Shown here one piece after another: positions 48,225-55,801 of a stretch of DNA of 57,684 nt (positions within the stretch are counted from its first letter, which is position 1; every line of letters begins with the position of its first letter). The position numbers were made by a program, and so were the translations under genes. The notes under the pieces are model-generated. The model was given only the letters and a program-made list of their open reading frames with translations, ran no database searches and was not told the DNA's origin. Where the stretch lies: NCBI RefSeq assembly GCF_002210435.1, contig NZ_MZMV01000046.1, forward strand, positions 1 through 57,684, read 5' to 3'. This DNA comes from Micromonospora wenchangensis. Its GTDB lineage: Bacteria > Actinomycetota > Actinomycetes > Mycobacteriales > Micromonosporaceae.

Positions 48225-49925
48225 TCAGCGCACCACCCGGGCCGGCGAGGCGGCGCTCTCGTTCCACGACCGGTCCAGCGCGGTCACCTGGTAGGTGTAC
48301 GCCCGACCGGGCTCGGCGGTGCCGTCCACCCAGGACTGCTGCTGCCCCGGGGTGGCCCGGACCGTGCCGAGCAGGTGCGCGGCGTCGGCCCGGCCGCACC
48401 CGTCGACCGGGCCGGACCCGTCGAACCGGTAGACCGCGTACGAGGTGGCGTCAGCGAGCGGGCCCTTCCCGCCCGCCGGCTGCCGCCAGCGCAGCCGCAC
48501 CCCGTCGGCGGTGCGCTCGGCGCGGGTGAGCACCGGGCGCAGCAGCGGCTTCGCCGGCAGGTGCGCCATGGTCGGCACCAGCGCCGGGCGGGAGTAGTGC
48601 GCGGCGGCGTAGCGGCTCGTCGCGCCCAGCCGGTCGGCCCGTACCTGCACGGCCGAGAAGTGCACGTTGCCGAGCACCTCCGGGTACGCCCGGTTCAGCG
48701 TCAGGTGGTCCGACAGCTCCTGCGGGTTCATCCAGTACGTGCCGTAGGCCGGGTCACCGCTCTTGTAGTCCGCCTGGCCGATGTAGAGCTGCACCCGGGT
48801 GCCGCGTACCGTCTGCGCCCACCAGGGCACCAGTCGGGCGTAGTCGGCGGCCGGGTACTGGCCGATGTACCAGTAGAGCTGCGGCACGACGTAGTCGATC
48901 CACTCCTGCTTGACCCACCTGCGGGTGTCGGCCGAGATGATGTCGTACGACTGGCTGCCGGTGGTGTCCGAGCCATTAGGGTCGGCGCTGGCGTTGCGCC
49001 AGATGCCGAACGGGCTCACCCCGAACCGCACCCACGGCTTGACCGCCTTGATCCGCCCGCCCATCTCCTGGATGAGCAGGTCGATGTTGTCCCGCCGCCA
49101 GGCTGCCCGGTCGGTGAACCCCCGGTGGTACGCGGCGAACGTGGCGTCGTCGGGCACCTGGTAGGTGCCGCTCGGGTAGGGGTAGAAGTAGTCGTCGAAG
49201 TGCACGCCGTCGAGGTCGTACCGGCGGACCGCGTCGAGTATCGCGGTCTGGACGAACTCGCGGACCTGCGGGACGCCGGGGTCGTAGTAGAGCCGGCTGC
49301 CGGCGACGCCGGCCGGCGGGTAGGCGAAGGTCCACTCCGGGTGCTGCCGGGCCGGATGGTCCGGGGCGAGCTGCCCCAGGTCGGCGCCCGCGCCCCCGGG
49401 TGCCGGCATCGAGATCCGGTACGGGTTGAACCAGGCGTGGAACTCCAGGTTCCGCAGGTGTGACTCGGCGACCAGGAAGGCCAGCGGGTCCCAGCCCGGG
49501 TCCTGCCCCCGTACCCCGGTCAGGTACTCCGACCACGGCTCGTACGGCGACGGCCAGAACGCGTCGGCGGTCGGGCGGACCTGCACCACCACCGCGTTGT
49601 GGTGCAGCCGCTGCGCCAGGTCGAGCCAGCCCCGGTACTCCGCCTGCTGGGCGGCGATCCGGTCGGGGGCGGTACGGGAGCCCGCGCTCGGCCAGTCGAT
49701 GTTCACCACCGACGAGATCCACATGGCCCGGAACTGCCGCTTCGGCACCGCCGGATCGACCACGCAGGCGTCACCCGGCCCGCCCGTCGCGGCACCGCCC
49801 CCGCCGGTGGCCACCGCCGCCCCGGTCCCCGCGCCGGTGGCTGCCGCCGCCGACCCGGTCACCCCGAGCCCGCCGACCACCACCAGCACCAACCCGACCA
49901 CACCGATCCCGAGCCTGCGCACCAC
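48225..49925 (-). CDS. Secreted glycosyl hydrolase-like 10 (GHL10) protein
   Basis: Exported protein of 566 residues. Signal peptide VVRRLGIGVVGLVLVVVGGL, ending SAAAA, is followed by a Gly/Ala/Thr-rich linker. The GHL10 barrel begins KRQFRAMWISSVVNIDWPS (about 62) and includes AVVVQVRPTADAFWPS, LEFHAWFNPYRI, YDLDGVHFDDYFYPYPSGTY with probable catalytic aspartates, and WIDYVVPQLYWYIG. The end has an Fn3-like domain (from about 470). The family is thought to act on cell-wall or biofilm polysaccharides; substrate unknown. GAGAAGGGAGAG precedes the GTG. Confidence 0.9.
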   Translation of the reverse strand: MVRRLGIGVVGLVLVVVGGLGVTGSAAAATGAGTGAAVATGGGGAATGGPGDACVVDPAVPKRQFRAMWISSVVNIDWPSAGSRTAPDRIAAQQAEYRGWLDLAQRLHHNAVVVQVRPTADAFWPSPYEPWSEYLTGVRGQDPGWDPLAFLVAESHLRNLEFHAWFNPYRISMPAPGGAGADLGQLAPDHPARQHPEWTFAYPPAGVAGSRLYYDPGVPQVREFVQTAILDAVRRYDLDGVHFDDYFYPYPSGTYQVPDDATFAAYHRGFTDRAAWRRDNIDLLIQEMGGRIKAVKPWVRFGVSPFGIWRNASADPNGSDTTGSQSYDIISADTRRWVKQEWIDYVVPQLYWYIGQYPAADYARLVPWWAQTVRGTRVQLYIGQADYKSGDPAYGTYWMNPQELSDHLTLNRAYPEVLGNVHFSAVQVRADRLGATSRYAAAHYSRPALVPTMAHLPAKPLLRPVLTRAERTADGVRLRWRQPAGGKGPLADATSYAVYRFDGSGPVDGCGRADAAHLLGTVRATPGQQQSWVDGTAEPGRAYTYQVTALDRSWNESAASPARVVR

Positions 49926-50410
49926 ACTCTCCCTTCTCCGGTCCCGCCCCCACCCACCCGCCTCCCGCTGCCGTCCTCCCCGCCCCCTCCGTCCGGCCCC
50001 TCCGCCCCTCGCCCCTTCCCCTCCGGCATCCCGCCCCGTGTCGCCCCGCCCCGGTGATCAAGAGCTTTGCGTCAGTCGATCAAGAGGTTTGCGTCAGCCG
50101 ACGCGCCGGGATTGACGTAAACCTCTTGATCACCGGGGGCGGGCGGGGGAGGGGCGTGCGGGGGAGTGGGTGGGGGAAAGGGGTGGCGGGAAGTGGCGGG
50201 GTGGGTTGGGGGATGGGAGGAAATTTTCATACTCGGGGGTGGTGGTGCAAGGGGTGGGCGGGATGGGAAACGGGTGGACGGTGACCGAAAGTGGTTATCG
50301 AGGGACTGGGCGTGGATGCGGTGGGGTGATTGGGGCGGGCTTGGGGTGGGTAGCAACGCCCGGCACCGGCCGTCAGCAGGGCGGTCGCGGTGGTGGGAGG
50401 GGTGAGCGCA
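49926..50410. other. Intergenic region with mirrored G-rich leaders around a palindromic repeat
   Basis: Between divergent genes the plus strand is C-rich from 49926 to 50056 and G-rich from 50141 to 50400, so each gene's own leader is G-rich and purine-rich. The switch happens at a complex repeat (50049-50138). Many runs of three to five G could form G-quadruplexes. No other gene is visible. Confidence 0.7.
50049..50138. repeat. Palindromic repeat element with three copies of a 19-base unit
   Basis: GATCAAGAGCTTTGCGTCA (50056-50074) and GATCAAGAGGTTTGCGTCA (50078-50096) are direct copies; an inverted copy lies at 50113-50131. The outer arms 50049-50064 and 50123-50138 pair perfectly over 16 bases, while the second copy can pair with the inverted one instead. 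The look is that of a REP-like intergenic element. Confidence 0.8.
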
Positions 50411-51904
50411 GTGTCCGTGCTGCGAACCAAACCGATCAGGGACGTGGTTGCCCAGGGCAACGCCGACGGCAGTGACGGCACCCCCGGTCTGAAACGACGA
50501 CTCGGGGCCCGCGACCTCACCGGCTTCGGCATCGGCATCGTGATCGGCACCGGCATCTTCACCCTCACCGGCATCGAGGCGCGCGACAGCGCCGGCCCGG
50601 GTGTGGTGATCTCGTTCGCCATCGCCGGGGCGGTCGCCCTGCTCGCCGCCCTCTGCTACGCCGAACTGGCGTCCAGCGTGCCGACCGCAGGCAGCGCCTA
50701 CACCTACGCCTACGCGACGATGGGCGAGATCGTCGCGTGGATCATCGGGTGGGACCTGCTGCTGGAGTTCGCGCTCGGCGCGGCGGTGGTGGCCCGGGGC
50801 TGGTCCGGTTACCTCGCCGAACTGTTCGGCCTGCCGAGCACCTGGTTCGCCGAGGAGGGCAGCGTGGTCAACCTCGGGGCGATCGGCATCGTGCTGCTGC
50901 TCGGCGTCGTCGCCATCGTCGGTATCCGCGAGTCGGCCCGGATCACCAACCTGCTGGTCCTGGTGAAGGTCGGCATCTGCGTCTTCGTCGTGGTCGCCGG
51001 GTTGTTCTTCGTCAAGGCGGCCAACCTCACCCCGTTCATCCCACCGGCCGAGCCGGCCGGCGCCGGCGACGACGGGATCAAGCAGCCGGTCACCCAGGCG
51101 CTGTTCGGGTTGGAACCCTCCGTCTTCGGTTTCGTCGGGGTGCTCACCGCCGCCGCCGTGGTCTTCTTCGCGTACACCGGCTTCGAGGCGGTGGCGAACC
51201 TGGGTGAGGAGACCCGGCGGCCCAAGCGGGACCTGACCCTGGGTCTGTTCGGCACCCTGCTGATCTCCACCACGCTCTACATCGCCGTCTCGCTGGTCGT
51301 GGTCGGCATGGTGCCGTACGCCGAGATCGACCGGGGTGCCCCGATCGCTGCGGCCTTCAACGCGGTCGGTGCCGGCTGGGCCGGGGTGCTCGTCTCCATT
51401 GCCGCCGTCGCCGGCCTGACCAGCGTGATCCTGGTCGACCTGGTGGCCATGGGCCGGATCGGCTTCGCCATCTCCCGGGACGGCCTGCTCCCGCCCGCCG
51501 TGGCGAAGATCCACCCGCGCTGGGGGACGCCGTACCGGATCTCGGCGGTGATGACGGTCGCGGTGGCGCTGCTCGCCGGGTTCCTGCCGCTGTCCGCCCT
51601 GGCCGACCTGGTCAGCATCGGTGCGCTCTGCGCCTTCATGATCGTCTCGATCGCGGTGCCGATCCTGCGCCGCAGGCGCCCCGACCTGGAGCGGCCGTTC
51701 CGGGTCCCGTTCTCCCCGGTGCTGCCGATCTTCACCGCGCTGGCCTGCCTCTACCTGACGCTCAACCTGTCGGTCGAGACCTGGATCAGGTTCCTGGTCT
51801 GGATGGCACTCGGCATCGTCATCTACTTCTGCTACGGCTACCGGCGCAACCGCCTCGCCGTCCGGGAGGCCGAGGAACGCGTCGAGGAACCCGCCTCCGC
51901 CTGA
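50411..51904 (+). CDS. Amino-acid permease (APC family, CAT-like)
   Basis: Integral membrane transporter of 497 residues with about twelve membrane segments. The first segment has the family signature FGIGIVIGTGIFTLTGIEA (near residue 50) and a later FFAYTGFEAVANLGEETRRP. It resembles cationic amino-acid/polyamine exchangers, with no soluble partner. Start GTG 50411 is chosen because GGGAGGGG precedes it at suitable distance; GTG 50390 and 50402 are in frame. Substrate not readable. It is divergent from the GHL10 gene across a region with a palindromic repeat and G-rich leader. Confidence 0.9.
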   Translation: MSVLRTKPIRDVVAQGNADGSDGTPGLKRRLGARDLTGFGIGIVIGTGIFTLTGIEARDSAGPGVVISFAIAGAVALLAALCYAELASSVPTAGSAYTYAYATMGEIVAWIIGWDLLLEFALGAAVVARGWSGYLAELFGLPSTWFAEEGSVVNLGAIGIVLLLGVVAIVGIRESARITNLLVLVKVGICVFVVVAGLFFVKAANLTPFIPPAEPAGAGDDGIKQPVTQALFGLEPSVFGFVGVLTAAAVVFFAYTGFEAVANLGEETRRPKRDLTLGLFGTLLISTTLYIAVSLVVVGMVPYAEIDRGAPIAAAFNAVGAGWAGVLVSIAAVAGLTSVILVDLVAMGRIGFAISRDGLLPPAVAKIHPRWGTPYRISAVMTVAVALLAGFLPLSALADLVSIGALCAFMIVSIAVPILRRRRPDLERPFRVPFSPVLPIFTALACLYLTLNLSVETWIRFLVWMALGIVIYFCYGYRRNRLAVREAEERVEEPASA

Positions 51905-51912
51905 CCGTCCGC

Positions 51913-51945
51913 CGGGTGCCGGCCGGGACCACCGGCCGGCACCCG
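51913..51945. terminator. Bidirectional terminator between permease and arabinofuranosidase
   Basis: A perfect 14-base-pair stem (51913-51926 with 51932-51945) and five-base loop lies between the convergent stop codons of the permease and GH51 genes. Confidence 0.8.
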
Positions 51946-51971
51946 CCCCGCCGTCGCCGGACCCGGCGGGG

Positions 51972-53483
51972 TCAGGGGCGCGGCGCGAAGCGCAGCAGGT
52001 TCCAGGAGATCCCCGGCAGGCGTACGGCGCAGCGGTCGCCGTCGACGGTGCCGGTGGGCAGCTCCCGGGGGGTCACCCGGTCCGGCTCGGCCTCGGTGTT
52101 GACCGCGTCCGGGTCGTCCCCGGCGACGAGGGCGAGGTGCTGCACCGGGTGCAGCCCCGACAGGCCCCGCAGGTCGAGATCCAGGGGGAGGTCCTCGGTG
52201 CCCCGGTTGACCGCGAACACGGTCAGCGCGCCGGACTCCTCGTCGTGCAGCGCGACGGTGTCCAGCACCGGCACGTCGCCGTACCGCTTCGTGGCGTAGT
52301 GCGGCGAGACCGGCTCGGTGCGCAGCACGGTGCCCGTGGCGTACCGGGCGGTCAGGGCGAACGGGTGGAAGATGCTCTGCCGCCAGGCCGGCCCGCCGGT
52401 GCGGGTACGGATCGGCGCGATCACGTTGACCAGTTGCGCCTGGCAGGCCACGCCGACCCGGTCGGCGTGCCGGAGCAGGGTGATCAGCAGGTCGCCGACG
52501 ACCACCGCGTCGACGGCCGTGTAGTCGTCTTCGAGCAGTTCCGGCGCCTCGACCCAGCCGCGCCGGTCCAGGTCGGCCTGGACGCGGGACTGGTACCAGA
52601 CGTTCCACTCGTCGAAGGAGATCTTCAGCTTGCGGGTCTGCCGCAGCCGGGCGGCCACGTGGTCGGCGGTGGCGACGACCTCGCTGATGAACTGGTCCAT
52701 GTCGACGGCCGAGGCGAGCAGGCTGGCCCGGTCGCCGTCGGTCGGGTCGTAGTAGGTGTGCGCCGAGACGTAGTCGACCTGCTCGTAGGTGTGTTCCAGC
52801 ACGGTCGCCTCCCAGGAGGCGAAGGTGGGCATGCCCCGGCCGGAACTGCCGCAGGCGACCAGGCTGATCGAGGGGTCGATCAGTTTCATCGCCCGTGCGG
52901 TCTCGGCGGCGAGCCGGCCGTACTCCTGCGCGGTCTTGTGGCCGACCTGCCAGGGGCCGTCCAGTTCGTTGCCGAGGCACCACAGCCGCACCCCGTACGG
53001 CTCCTTCGCGCCGTGTGCGCGGCGCAGGTCGGACAGCCGGGTGCCGCCCGGATGGTTGGCGTACTCCAGCAGGTCGCACGCCTCCTGCACGCCCCGGGTA
53101 CCGAGGTTGACCGCCATCATCGGCTCGACCTGCGCGGCGGTGGCCCAGGTCATGAACTCGTCCAGGCCGAACGCGTTGGTCTCGATGGTCTTCCAGGCCA
53201 GGTCCAGCCGGCGGGGGCGGTCGTCGACCGGGCCGACGCCGTCCTCCCAGCGGTAGCCGGAGACGAAGTTGCCGCCGGGGTAGCGGACCACGGAGACGCC
53301 CAGTTCCCGGGTCAGCTCCAGCACGTCGCGGCGCAGGCCGAGCGGGTCGGCCCCGGGGTGTCCCGGTTCGTGGATGCCGCCGTACACGCAGCGGCCCAGG
53401 TGTTCGACGAAGGAACCGAAGAGCCGGCGGTCCGCCGGGCCGATCGTGAAGGCCGGGTCGATCGTCAACCGCGCTGCACGCAC
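51972..53483 (-). CDS. GH51 alpha-L-arabinofuranosidase
   Basis: Retaining glycosidase of 503 residues that removes arabinose side chains from arabinan or arabinoxylan fragments. No signal peptide, so intracellular. The acid/base is E173 in WCLGNELDGP, and the nucleophile is E292 in ISFDEWNVWY. The fold includes VVRYPGGNFVSGYRWEDG and VSAHTYYDPTDGD. The C-terminal beta domain starts near 400. GTG 53483 is selected for AAGAGG upstream and for the family start VRAARLTIDPAFTIGP. It is divergent from a LacI gene with an operator inside its promoter. Confidence 0.95.
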   Translation of the reverse strand: MRAARLTIDPAFTIGPADRRLFGSFVEHLGRCVYGGIHEPGHPGADPLGLRRDVLELTRELGVSVVRYPGGNFVSGYRWEDGVGPVDDRPRRLDLAWKTIETNAFGLDEFMTWATAAQVEPMMAVNLGTRGVQEACDLLEYANHPGGTRLSDLRRAHGAKEPYGVRLWCLGNELDGPWQVGHKTAQEYGRLAAETARAMKLIDPSISLVACGSSGRGMPTFASWEATVLEHTYEQVDYVSAHTYYDPTDGDRASLLASAVDMDQFISEVVATADHVAARLRQTRKLKISFDEWNVWYQSRVQADLDRRGWVEAPELLEDDYTAVDAVVVGDLLITLLRHADRVGVACQAQLVNVIAPIRTRTGGPAWRQSIFHPFALTARYATGTVLRTEPVSPHYATKRYGDVPVLDTVALHDEESGALTVFAVNRGTEDLPLDLDLRGLSGLHPVQHLALVAGDDPDAVNTEAEPDRVTPRELPTGTVDGDRCAVRLPGISWNLLRFAPRP

Positions 53484-53543
53484 GGACCCACCTCTTCCCC
53501 TGAGCTGCTCGGAGCGACTACGGTCGATGCGCCGCCCCGCGTT

Positions 53544-53571
53544 TGTATACCGTTGTCGCCAACGTTGTAAA
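53544..53571 (-). promoter_or_regulatory. GH51 promoter with LacI-type operator in the spacer
   Basis: On the minus strand, TTTACA (53571-53566) and TATACA (53549-53544) are separated by 16 bases. The spacer holds the palindrome CGTTG-N4-CAACG (53551-53564). A LacI-family protein bound there would block polymerase. The start would be near 53537, giving a leader of about 54 bases before GTG 53483. Confidence 0.65.
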
Positions 53572-53622
53572 GGATCTGTCGCGCGCCACCGTCGGCCGGC
53601 GGACGCGGGAGGGAGCGGGGAC

Positions 53623-54621
53623 GTGCGCCACCGCCTCAAGGACGTCGCCGAGCGGGCCGGGGTGTCGGTCAAGACCGTGTCGAACGTGGTCAACGGCTAC
53701 CAGCACGTCCGCCCGGACACCCGGGCCCGGGTCGAGGCGGCCATCGCCGAACTCCGCTACCGACCCAACCTCTCGGCCCGCAACCTGCGCAAGGGGCGTA
53801 CCGGCGTGATCGCCCTCGCCGTGCCGGAGCTGGACGTGCCGTACTTCGCCGAGCTGGCGCGGCACGTGGTGGCCGCCGCCGCCGACCACGGCTGGACGGT
53901 GCTCATCGACCAGACCGGCGGCGGCCGGGAACGGGAGAAGGTAGCCGCCGCCGGCATCGGCGACCACATGATCGACGGGCTGATCTTCAGCCCGCTGTCG
54001 CTGTCCGCCGACGACCTCGTCGGGCTGGAACTGCCGATGGTGCTGCTCGGCGAGCGGACGGACCACGGCCGGGCCGACCACGTGATGATCGACAACGTGA
54101 CCGCCGCCCGGGAGATGACCGCCCACCTGATCGGTACCGGCCGCCGCCGGGTCGCCGCCGTCGGCGCGCAACACACCCCCGAGGGTGCCGGCGCCCGCCT
54201 GCGGCTGGCCGGCTACACCGCCGCCCTGGCCGACGCCGGCATCGGGTACGACGAACGCCTCGTCGCCGCCACGCCGGCCTGGCACCGCGCCGACGGGGCC
54301 GCCGCCCTGCGTCACCTGCTCGCCTCCGGTGCCCGCCCGGACGCGGTCTTCTGCTTCAGCGACACCCTCGCCCTCGGCGCGCTGCGCGCCCTGCACGAGG
54401 CCGGACTGCGGGTTCCCGCCGACGTCGCCGTCGCCGGCTTCGACGACATCGAGGACGGCCGGTTCAGCGTCCCCACCCTGACCACGGTCAGCCCGGACAA
54501 GGAACGGATCGCCCGGCTCGCCGTCGACCTGCTCGCCGGGCGGCTGGCCGGCGAGCGGGACGCGCCCGCCCGGGAGGTCACCGCCCCGCACCGGCTGGCC
54601 TTCCGGGAGAGCACCACCTGA
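53623..54621 (+). CDS. LacI-family regulator next to the GH51 gene
   Basis: Repressor of 332 residues. Helix-turn-helix RLKDVAERAGVSVKTVSNVV (residues 4-23) is followed by the hinge (NLSARNLRKGRTG) and a sugar-binding domain ending VAGFDDIEDGRFSVPTLTTV. GTG 53623 follows GGAGGGAGCGGGGAC. It is divergent from the arabinofuranosidase across a 139-base gap with a CGTTG-N4-CAACG palindrome, so it probably controls that gene and itself. The inducer is likely arabinose or an arabino-oligosaccharide, inferred from the neighbour only. Confidence 0.93.
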   Translation: MRHRLKDVAERAGVSVKTVSNVVNGYQHVRPDTRARVEAAIAELRYRPNLSARNLRKGRTGVIALAVPELDVPYFAELARHVVAAAADHGWTVLIDQTGGGREREKVAAAGIGDHMIDGLIFSPLSLSADDLVGLELPMVLLGERTDHGRADHVMIDNVTAAREMTAHLIGTGRRRVAAVGAQHTPEGAGARLRLAGYTAALADAGIGYDERLVAATPAWHRADGAAALRHLLASGARPDAVFCFSDTLALGALRALHEAGLRVPADVAVAGFDDIEDGRFSVPTLTTVSPDKERIARLAVDLLAGRLAGERDAPAREVTAPHRLAFRESTT

Positions 54622-54635
54622 CCCGGCCGGGTCAG
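54618..54635. terminator. Perfect 18-base palindrome over the LacI stop codon
   Basis: CTGACCCGGCCGGGTCAG is fully self-complementary with no spacer; it includes the LacI TGA and lies between convergent genes. It may work as a terminator or be chance in GC-rich sequence. Confidence 0.4.
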
Positions 54636-54646
54636 GCGTCCCCGGG

Positions 54647-55372
54647 TCAGTCGAAGAAGCGGGCCAGGTGGGCCGGGGACACCTGTGGCGCGTCGGCGGG
54701 CAGCGGGGTCAGGTCGGCGAAGATCGACGCACCGTCGCAGCCGGCGTGCAGCGGAAACCAGCGCGGGGTCCCCGGCGGGCGCTGACCGCACACCCCCTTG
54801 ATCGTCTGTACGTCCAGCAGCCGGACGTGGGTCGGGTCGGCCACCGCGTTCACATGTCCCCACCAGGGGCTCATCACGTGCAGCACGCCACCCGGCCGGA
54901 GCACCCGGTGGCACTCGTCCACCAGCGGCAGGAAGTCGATCAGGTGCTCCAGGATGTGCACCGTGAAGATCACGTCGACGGAGTGGTCGGCCAGCGGCAG
55001 CGACCCGGACAGGTCCGCCACCGCGTCCACCCCGGGGGCCGGGAAGATGTCCAGCCCCAGGTTCGTCGGGTACTGCTTCTGACCGCCGCAGCCCAGGTCC
55101 ACCACCACCGGGTCCCGACCGGCGACCCGCACCCGCCCCCACACGCCGTACACCCCGGCCAGCCGGCCGACCAGCTCGCGGACCAGCCGCAACTGCTCCG
55201 GTCCGGGCACCTCCCCGCTCAGGTGGGCGACCCCCCGGTCGAACCGCACCTCGACGCCGAGTCCGCGTAACCGCTCGTCGTGGTGGGCCTGCTCGGCCCA
55301 GGCCGCTTCGAGGAACCCGTCGAGCGCCCGCAGCCGTTCGGCCGAGGGCGGTGCCTGCGCCAACGCGACCAT
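54647..55372 (-). CDS. BON-domain / class I methyltransferase fusion
   Basis: Protein of 241 residues. Residues about 17-83 look like a BON domain (VEVRFDRGVAHLSGEVPGPE then LRLVRELVGRLAGVYGVWGR), a fold usually found in periplasmic or membrane-linked proteins. From 88 on there is a SAM methyltransferase: motif I VVVDLGCGGQKQYP, acidic residue in NLGLDIFP, FTVHILEHLIDFLPL and RVLRPGGVLHVMSPW. ATG 55372 has GGGAGG upstream; the longer frame is low-complexity. The DUF4177-like gene lies 76 bases upstream on the same strand. Substrate unknown; a surface or polymer-bound acceptor is a guess. Confidence 0.78.
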   Translation of the reverse strand: MVALAQAPPSAERLRALDGFLEAAWAEQAHHDERLRGLGVEVRFDRGVAHLSGEVPGPEQLRLVRELVGRLAGVYGVWGRVRVAGRDPVVVDLGCGGQKQYPTNLGLDIFPAPGVDAVADLSGSLPLADHSVDVIFTVHILEHLIDFLPLVDECHRVLRPGGVLHVMSPWWGHVNAVADPTHVRLLDVQTIKGVCGQRPPGTPRWFPLHAGCDGASIFADLTPLPADAPQVSPAHLARFFD

Positions 55373-55448
55373 GGCCACCTCCCGCCGGCCGTTACCCGCT
55401 TCCCGGCCCGGCACACCACCCGATCCCGGTGCGCCGGCTCCGGCCGGG

Positions 55449-55763
55449 TCAGCCGCCGGCTCGTCGGGTGGGCCGGCCGACGGCCCGGATGCGCTGCCGG
55501 GGCGCACCTGCCGCCTTCGGCCGCTTGAGGTGGTAGCGGTGCAGCTCGTTGTGGCCCTCCAGGGACGGGTCCTCGCTCATCCCGACGAGTTCCCAGCCCT
55601 GGTCACCGGCCCGGTTCAGGTGCGCCAACGCGGTGTCGCCGTAGGCGGTGACGTCGGTCATCGAGCCGTCCGGGCCGTACCAGACGAAGACGACCTCCCA
55701 GCTGAGGTCGGAGGCGGTCGGCTGGCGACGGCGGACCAGCAGCGCGTACTCCCATCTGAGCAT
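55449..55763 (-). CDS. Small DUF4177-like protein
   Basis: Protein of 104 residues: MLRWEYALLVRRRQPTASDL, then WEVVFVWYGPDGSMTDVTAY and LNRAGDQGWELVGMSEDPSL. The W-E-Y start and the L-N-x-x-G-x-x-G-W-E-L-V-G pattern are those of the DUF4177-like fold. The tail is basic (RQRIRAVGRPTRRAGG). GACAAT lies six bases before the ATG, resembling the leaderless promoters elsewhere in the window. It follows the ABC-F gene after 38 bases. No function is known for the family. Confidence 0.8.
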   Translation of the reverse strand: MLRWEYALLVRRRQPTASDLSWEVVFVWYGPDGSMTDVTAYGDTALAHLNRAGDQGWELVGMSEDPSLEGHNELHRYHLKRPKAAGAPRQRIRAVGRPTRRAGG

Positions 55764-55801
55764 GACCCCATTGTCACCCGGCGGTCGGCGGGTGACGCCG
55801 A

